22,845 nucleotides of DNA from a virus. This document shows positions 19,818-22,845 of the stretch, piece after piece. Both the position numbers and the translations under genes were made by a program. Within the stretch, counting starts at the first letter, position 1. The number at the start of each line of letters is the position of its first letter. The stretch covers positions 112,685 through 135,529 of the IMG/VR virus record IMGVR_UViG_3300020171_000017; one strand, given 5' to 3'. The notes beneath the pieces were generated by a model, which was given only the letters and a program-made list of their open reading frames with translations, had not been told where the DNA came from and did no database searches.

Positions 19818-19988
19818 TTAAATATCCCAAGTTACTTTGCCAACTTTGTTGCCGTTATAATCCAGCAACACAGAAGGATCATAACCATTGCGTACTTTAG
19901 AAACCAATTCTTCCAGTATTCTGGCTATCTCGCCTCTTGGATCATCCGTAAATGCCGCGTTCTCGGTTTTAATTTCTAGTTTAAACAT
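19818..19988 (-). CDS. Conserved phage-type small protein, 56 aa
   Basis: A 56-aa protein with ENAAFTDDPRGEIARILEELVSKV and LLDYNGNKVGKVTWDI. The pattern NAAF...EIARIL...D.NGN.VG is one I recognise from many phage and prophage genomes, with no known function. A longer frame opens at 20027, but ATG 19988 has AAAGGAGAG at ideal spacing and begins with the conserved residues, so I use it. Confidence 0.75.
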   Translation of the reverse strand: MFKLEIKTENAAFTDDPRGEIARILEELVSKVRNGYDPSVLLDYNGNKVGKVTWDI

Positions 19989-20004
19989 TTTAAATCTCTC
20001 CTTT

Positions 20005-20481
20005 CTAATTAAATACTTTTCTGCCATTTTTTATTGTAATTACATTATTTTTAATTATTATTTTCCCAAAATCTTCTGGTTTTTCCCCTTGCCATTCAAC
20101 TTCACCATTAACAAAATATCCTCTCGGTTTCAGTATTGCTTTAATAAGATATTTTATCCATTCAATATAATTATAAAACTTTTCACCGCCATTCCATTGA
20201 ATAGTTTGCCTATCTTTTTGTATTAACCATTGACAATAAAGAGAAGGCTGAGTTTTTGGTGGGATAGAATAATTAATTATTTTACCTTCATTTGGATTTT
20301 TACTTTGTCCAAAATCATCAACATTTTTACAATAAAACTCTCCTTCTACCCCATATTTCTTTGGCAAATTGCCTCGTTTTATTCTTCTTGTTTCTGCTAT
20401 CCCTTTTAAAAGATCATAAGTTTTTTTATCTACTTTCTTATTTATTTTAAATTCTCCATAAAACTCTGTTGTATATCTCAT
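20005..20481 (-). CDS. Conserved phage/plasmid hypothetical protein, 158 aa
   Basis: Recognisable widespread family of unknown function: RRIKRGNLPKKYG, FGQSKNPNEGKIINYSIPP, QPSLYCQWLI, WNGGEKFYNYIEWIKYLI, ILKPRGYFVNGEVEWQGE, and DFGKIIIKNNVITI. The order matches the known pattern (PP...QP.LWCQW...GEKFY.Y.EWL.YLI...L.P.GY.LNGEV.WQGE...D.G.I.V..N.V). It is cytosolic, mixed alpha/beta, usual length, with no catalytic motif identified. ATG 20481 has only a weak RBS; it starts 4 nt after the 41-aa gene's stop. Confidence 0.8.
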   Translation of the reverse strand: MRYTTEFYGEFKINKKVDKKTYDLLKGIAETRRIKRGNLPKKYGVEGEFYCKNVDDFGQSKNPNEGKIINYSIPPKTQPSLYCQWLIQKDRQTIQWNGGEKFYNYIEWIKYLIKAILKPRGYFVNGEVEWQGEKPEDFGKIIIKNNVITIKNGRKVFN

Positions 20482-20484
20482 TTT

Positions 20485-20610
20485 TTATCTACTTTCTTTA
20501 ATAAATTTGCCAGTCATAGCAGATTTAGCACTAATTATAATATTTTGTTTCCATTTTGGCCAGCGTTTAACTTCTTTTTTGTTAACAGTAATTCTTTTTT
20601 TTGAATTCAT
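20485..20610 (-). CDS. Small basic protein, 41 aa
   Basis: A 41-aa, very basic protein (KKRITVNKKEVKRWPKWKQN, then ISAKSAMTGKFI). ATG 20610 shares its A with the TGA of the zinc-ribbon gene (TGATG), and AGGAGGTG lies upstream within that gene, so translation is coupled. No family is named, though the composition suggests nucleic-acid binding. Confidence 0.65.
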   Translation of the reverse strand: MNSKKRITVNKKEVKRWPKWKQNIIISAKSAMTGKFIKESR

Positions 20611-20777
20611 CAATATCCACCTCCTTCAGCTCTATCAGCGCACTCATCGCACTGATAGTGGCAAGCCACATCTTTAGCGGTTAATCTGTTTGGCTCTTTA
20701 CAAGTAGGACATGGATACTTTCTTGGATTGTATTTTGTAGCTTTTCTTAATGCTGAACCATCTCTTTCAAACTGCAT
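20610..20777 (-). CDS. Conserved small zinc-ribbon protein, 55 aa
   Basis: A 55-aa protein with CPTC and CDEC pairs (CxxC-x15-CxxC) ending in ADRAEGGGY, a pattern I recognise from many phage and mobile-element small proteins. It probably binds zinc. A longer frame opens at 20834, but ATG 20777 is preceded by AAAGGA and starts two nt after the stop of the 99-aa gene, so it is chosen. Function unknown. Confidence 0.75.
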   Translation of the reverse strand: MQFERDGSALRKATKYNPRKYPCPTCKEPNRLTAKDVACHYQCDECADRAEGGGY

Positions 20778-20778
20778 T

Positions 20779-21078
20779 TTAATTTTCCTTTCTCTGAAAC
20801 GCTGGTTTAAATACACCATTCCTAAAATCTTCACTTACTTGTATCACATTTTCAAATTCATAATCAGCAAGTAAAAGTTCCAATCCTATTTCTTTTAAAA
20901 AATATTCGCATTCAGTTTGTCCATCAAGCATTATTCTTCTATTTGAGAAACCATCATATTCTCCATTTTCAAATATTGCCTGAAAACCATCACCATAATC
21001 ACCAAATACTACGCCGATAGCGCCTGGATTATTGCCTAAACATTTTATTTTTAATTCCACTATCGTGCCTACACGCAT
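20779..21078 (-). CDS. Conserved phage-type protein, 99 aa
   Basis: An acidic protein with an SH3-like or KOW-like beta start (VGTIVELKIKCLGNNPGAIGVVFGDYGDGFQAIFENGEYDGFS), then a helix-rich C-terminus (EYFLKEIGLELLLADYEFENVIQVSEDF). The first part matches a widespread phage hypothetical family (GN..G..G.VF..Y.DGFQ.IFENG.YDGF). It overlaps the 67-aa gene end by 10 bp. Function unknown. Confidence 0.75.
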   Translation of the reverse strand: MRVGTIVELKIKCLGNNPGAIGVVFGDYGDGFQAIFENGEYDGFSNRRIMLDGQTECEYFLKEIGLELLLADYEFENVIQVSEDFRNGVFKPAFQRKEN

Positions 21079-21272
21079 TTATATCCTTTTATTTTTGCCT
21101 TATGATTTTTGCTGAAAGAAGATTTTTCTTTGACTTCTATCACTTTAGCTTCAACTAAATATACAGGCGAACTGCGGTATAATTTCCAAGCTTCTTCTTC
21201 CGCCGAGACTTCGTTATTCGCGAGAATATCATAAGTTGTTTGTTTTCCGATTATCACTTTATATCGCTTCAT
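21069..21272 (-). CDS. Hypothetical protein, 67 aa
   Basis: A basic small protein: beta-like YKVIIGKQTTYDIL, a helix with SAEEEAWKLYRSS, then EVKEKSSFSKNHKAKIKGYKCV. Its first part resembles DpnD/PcfM-like small proteins in outline only. The tail SFSKNHKAK is duplicated as a fragment at 16535-16567. ATG 21272 overlaps the stop of the 50-aa gene (ATGA) behind an AAAGGA. Confidence 0.65.
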   Translation of the reverse strand: MKRYKVIIGKQTTYDILANNEVSAEEEAWKLYRSSPVYLVEAKVIEVKEKSSFSKNHKAKIKGYKCV

Positions 21273-21421
21273 TTTTTTCCTTTCTTTTTTTCTTTATCCA
21301 TTAATATCTTATCAGGCAAAACCTGGCTATCACGTATTGCCTGTTCCTCTGGCGCTTCATATTTTTCATTAAAAATATAAGCAAGGTAATTTTGTTCGGG
21401 TATCATTTGTATTTTACGCAT
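21269..21421 (-). CDS. Small hypothetical protein, 50 aa
   Basis: A 50-codon frame starting at ATG 21421, which shares an A with the preceding gene's TAA (TAATG), and ending in a Lys-rich tail whose TGA overlaps the next start. AAAGGA lies upstream. The sequence (IPEQNYLAYIFNEKYEAPEEQAIRDS) looks like real protein. No family recognised. Coupling on both sides supports expression. Confidence 0.65.
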   Translation of the reverse strand: MRKIQMIPEQNYLAYIFNEKYEAPEEQAIRDSQVLPDKILMDKEKKKGKK

Positions 21422-21636
21422 TATTTTTTCCTTTTATCGGTTTTTAAATCATCAAACTCTCCGTTATAAAATTCATCAGGCTCAAATTCATAATTTTCTG
21501 CTGTTGCATCCTGAAAACATTCACCGCCAAATACCTCACCTAATAACCGAGCTAATTCATCTCCATCACATTCATCAATATATTTTTTTAATCTTTCAAT
21601 TGCCAACCATTCTGGAATCTTAATAAATTTTTTCAT
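21421..21636 (-). CDS. Conserved acidic phage-type protein, 71 aa
   Basis: A strongly acidic protein: EWLAIERLKKYIDECDGDELARLLGEVFGGECF, then a Glu/Asp-rich tail. The LARLLGEVFGG..C motif resembles a small phage hypothetical family. No function assigned. ATG 21636 has AAAGGAGAGAGA upstream at normal spacing. Confidence 0.65.
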   Translation of the reverse strand: MKKFIKIPEWLAIERLKKYIDECDGDELARLLGEVFGGECFQDATAENYEFEPDEFYNGEFDDLKTDKRKK

Positions 21637-21672
21637 CTTTCTCTCTCCTTTTATTGCTATAAATAAAGTAAG

Positions 21673-21852
21673 TTATTTTACTTCCCATTCTTGAATATCA
21701 ATTTCTTCTTCACAGTTTGGATATTTTTTCTTGTAATCAGCAACATATTTTTCAGCTTTTGGATTAGTATTAAATACAGCATCAATATCTTTTCCTTCAA
21801 AATCAATATCTACTGTTACTACATAAACTTTTATCTTTCTACCTCCTTTCAT
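21673..21852 (-). CDS. Small alpha/beta protein, start codon uncertain (AUA candidate)
   Basis: The core KVYVVTVDIDF...DIDAVFNTNPKAEKYVADYKKKYPNCEEEIDIQEWEVK is a compact alpha/beta small protein. The ATG at 21852 and TTG at 21864 have no RBS. Instead AGGAGG lies inside this 5' extension and stands 7 nt before ATA 21834, which would give a protein of the usual length starting (M)KVYVV. So initiation at AUA is plausible. The neighbour at 21871 is a truncated paralog. I give the first ATG as the conservative start. Confidence 0.6.
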   Translation of the reverse strand: MKGGRKIKVYVVTVDIDFEGKDIDAVFNTNPKAEKYVADYKKKYPNCEEEIDIQEWEVK

Positions 21853-21870
21853 TGTTACAAACAAAGTAAA

Positions 21871-21998
21871 TTATTTGACTTCTCGTTCTTCGATAGAAAA
21901 TTCTTTTTCTGACCAGATATTATTTTCAGGCTTTTTTCTCCAATCTGCGATATATTGTTCTGCTTTTAATTCAGTATCAAATACAGCTGAAATCCATA
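21871..21998 (-). pseudogene. 5'-truncated paralog of the 21673 gene
   Basis: The minus-strand frame ending at TAA 21871-21873 reads ISAVFDTELKAEQYIADWRKKP...ERE VK, aligned residue by residue with DIDAVFNTNPKAEKYVADYKKKYP...EWEVK of the next gene. It has no start codon or RBS; upstream it runs out of frame into the 3' part of the 54-aa gene at 21977. The 5' half has been lost by a deletion, leaving a tail fragment. Confidence 0.6.
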
Positions 21999-22141
21999 AC
22001 TCCCGCTGTGGCTTCTTTTTGATATTGCTCAATCAAATCGGCATGACCCGCTCGCCGTAATGCTTGAGTCACTCTACCCATGATCATAAAAGCATTGCCG
22101 TCTTTACCCACTAACCTAACTGTTACATTTGTTTTTGGCAT
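21977..22141 (-). CDS. Conserved phage-type small protein, C-terminus altered, 54 aa
   Basis: A 54-aa protein with TVRLVGKDGNAFMIMGRVTQALRRAGHADLIEQYQKEATAG, matching a widespread small family (LvG.DGNAF.i.grV..ALR.AG...li.ef..EA..gD). Relatives usually continue past the EAT motif with a GDYDHLL-like C-terminus; here it ends in VMDFSCI, read in another frame from the adjacent paralog fragment. This marks a deletion junction near 21985-22000. ATG 22141 has AAGGAG at good spacing; a longer frame from 22186 lacks an RBS. It may still fold, lacking its last helix. Confidence 0.7.
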   Translation of the reverse strand: MPKTNVTVRLVGKDGNAFMIMGRVTQALRRAGHADLIEQYQKEATAGVMDFSCI

Positions 22142-22197
22142 TTGTATATCTCCTTTCTTAAAAATTAATAGCAAATGATTCCACATCTTTATTCATT

Positions 22198-22542
22198 TTA
22201 ATACTCGCTCGGCAAAAACAAAGTTCCGTTCTGAAACCAAACTATAACTTCACGCATTGGGAAATCAGTAAAACCTAAAATCTCATTGTATAAACTGTTA
22301 CCGTTTCCATCTTTACAAACTAAAGCAGCGGTTTTATCTTCTTTTACAGATAATTTCCAAACCCCAAATTCTTGCAGTTTTGGTTTATATCTTGTAATAA
22401 TTAAGATTTTGTCCAATAACCAATACGCACCCGCTTTCTCTGCCAGATATTGTATGCCATCAGTATAAACATAGCCACTTAATGGGTGTTTGTAGTAACT
22501 TTCGGTTCCGGTAAATTGTTCTAATTCATTTTGCGTTAGCAT
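22198..22542 (-). CDS. DUF6876-like protein, 114 aa
   Basis: A conserved phage/mobile-element protein: LTQNELEQFTGTESYYKH at the start, YTDGIQYLAEKAGAYWLLDKI, FGVWKLSV, ALVCKDGNG, and the ending TDFPMREVIVWFQNGTLFLPSEY. These match the DUF6876 pattern. Its function is unknown. A longer frame opens at 22578, but ATG 22542 has AAAGGAGAAT upstream and starts with the conserved segment. It is the first gene left of repeat copy B, so its promoter may lie in that repeat. Confidence 0.82.
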   Translation of the reverse strand: MLTQNELEQFTGTESYYKHPLSGYVYTDGIQYLAEKAGAYWLLDKILIITRYKPKLQEFGVWKLSVKEDKTAALVCKDGNGNSLYNEILGFTDFPMREVIVWFQNGTLFLPSEY

Positions 22543-22610
22543 TTGTGTATTCTCCTTTCTATTTTTTAAATCTACCAATTTTTTTAAATCCTATTTCATT
22601 AAGAGTTTTT

Positions 22611-22845
22611 ATAGTTCTTGACAATCCTATTTAAATATAATAGAATATTATTATATTGAACGGTGTTCAATAAGCTGTTATGAATGGGCATATATTTCGC
22701 AAGTTTGTTATCTTTGTGATATTTACAAGGATGATAAATTTTATTGTGCTAAACACAAGGAAGTAAATGCTCATTACAACGCCACTATGAATATTCTTAT
22801 TAGAATAACGGTTGAGACTGTCCAACCAAGACTCTAGATATGATA
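22611..22845 (+). repeat. Long direct repeat, copy B (runs off the window)
   Basis: Identical to 18959-19193 over 235 bp up to the last base of the window. It carries the same promoter (22618-22646), palindrome (22654-22672), TnpB 3' remnant (22679-22837, stop included) and GGTTG/CAACC hairpin (22810-22827). The window ends inside the repeat, which is typical of an assembly broken by a repeated sequence. Confidence 0.9.

Overview
This is an AT-rich bacterial accessory region. Nearly every gene is on the minus strand, packed head to tail with 1-4 bp stop/start overlaps and AGGAGG-type ribosome binding sites. TGA is an ordinary stop (for example the helicase TGA at 295-297 sits right before the next gene's RBS), so the standard bacterial code applies. 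The cargo is phage- or integrative-element-like: tyrosine integrase plus excisionase-like HTH protein, RuvB, two helicases, DNA methyltransferases, a ParB-like protein and dozens of tiny proteins. No capsid, tail, terminase or conjugation gene is visible. It is best read as the early/replication arm of a temperate phage or an integrative element; the host cannot be named.

Layout, right to left (direction of transcription). 22.6-19.2 kb: small conserved phage-type proteins (DUF6876-like, zinc ribbons, paralogous fragments), bounded on both sides by an identical repeat of at least 235 bp. The repeat carries a sigma70-type promoter, a perfect palindrome and the 3' end of a TnpB gene. 18.9-16.6 kb: unrecognised proteins. 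16.5-16.3 kb: a promoter followed by a strongly structured leader. 16.2-13.0 kb: zinc-ribbon protein, small proteins, ParB-like protein, winged-helix protein, truncated adenine methyltransferase. 12.9-10.0 kb: a second promoter, unknown proteins, a TSPPY methyltransferase, excisionase. 9.8-5.4 kb: a consensus promoter driving integrase, RuvB interrupted by a mini-intein, an acyl carrier protein and an SNF2-type helicase. 5.4-3.5 kb: membrane protein, helical proteins, lipoprotein. 3.5-2.8 kb: mostly small or non-coding sequence with inverted repeats. 2.8-0.2 kb: IS110-like DEDD transposase, a three-unit structured RNA array, a Pif1-like helicase and a 30-aa ORF.

The most unusual feature is the 1502-1790 array, starting 6 nt after the transposase stop codon. 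Its three units share a 62-63-nt core: a conserved hairpin and conserved ends framing two variable windows of exactly 9 and 12 nt. Each unit is closed by its own outer stem of 9-16 bp, unrelated in sequence between units but self-complementary within each. IS110-family recombinases are known to use bridge RNAs, so I propose a multi-guide RNA array serving a phage or element-borne IS110-like recombinase, perhaps with the adjacent Pif1 helicase. The array and its structure are seen directly; the function is inference.

Other notable features are the intein splitting the RuvB Walker A motif, an acyl carrier protein among replication genes, the TnpB-remnant repeat, non-AUG start candidates and a gene-fusion scar near 21985.
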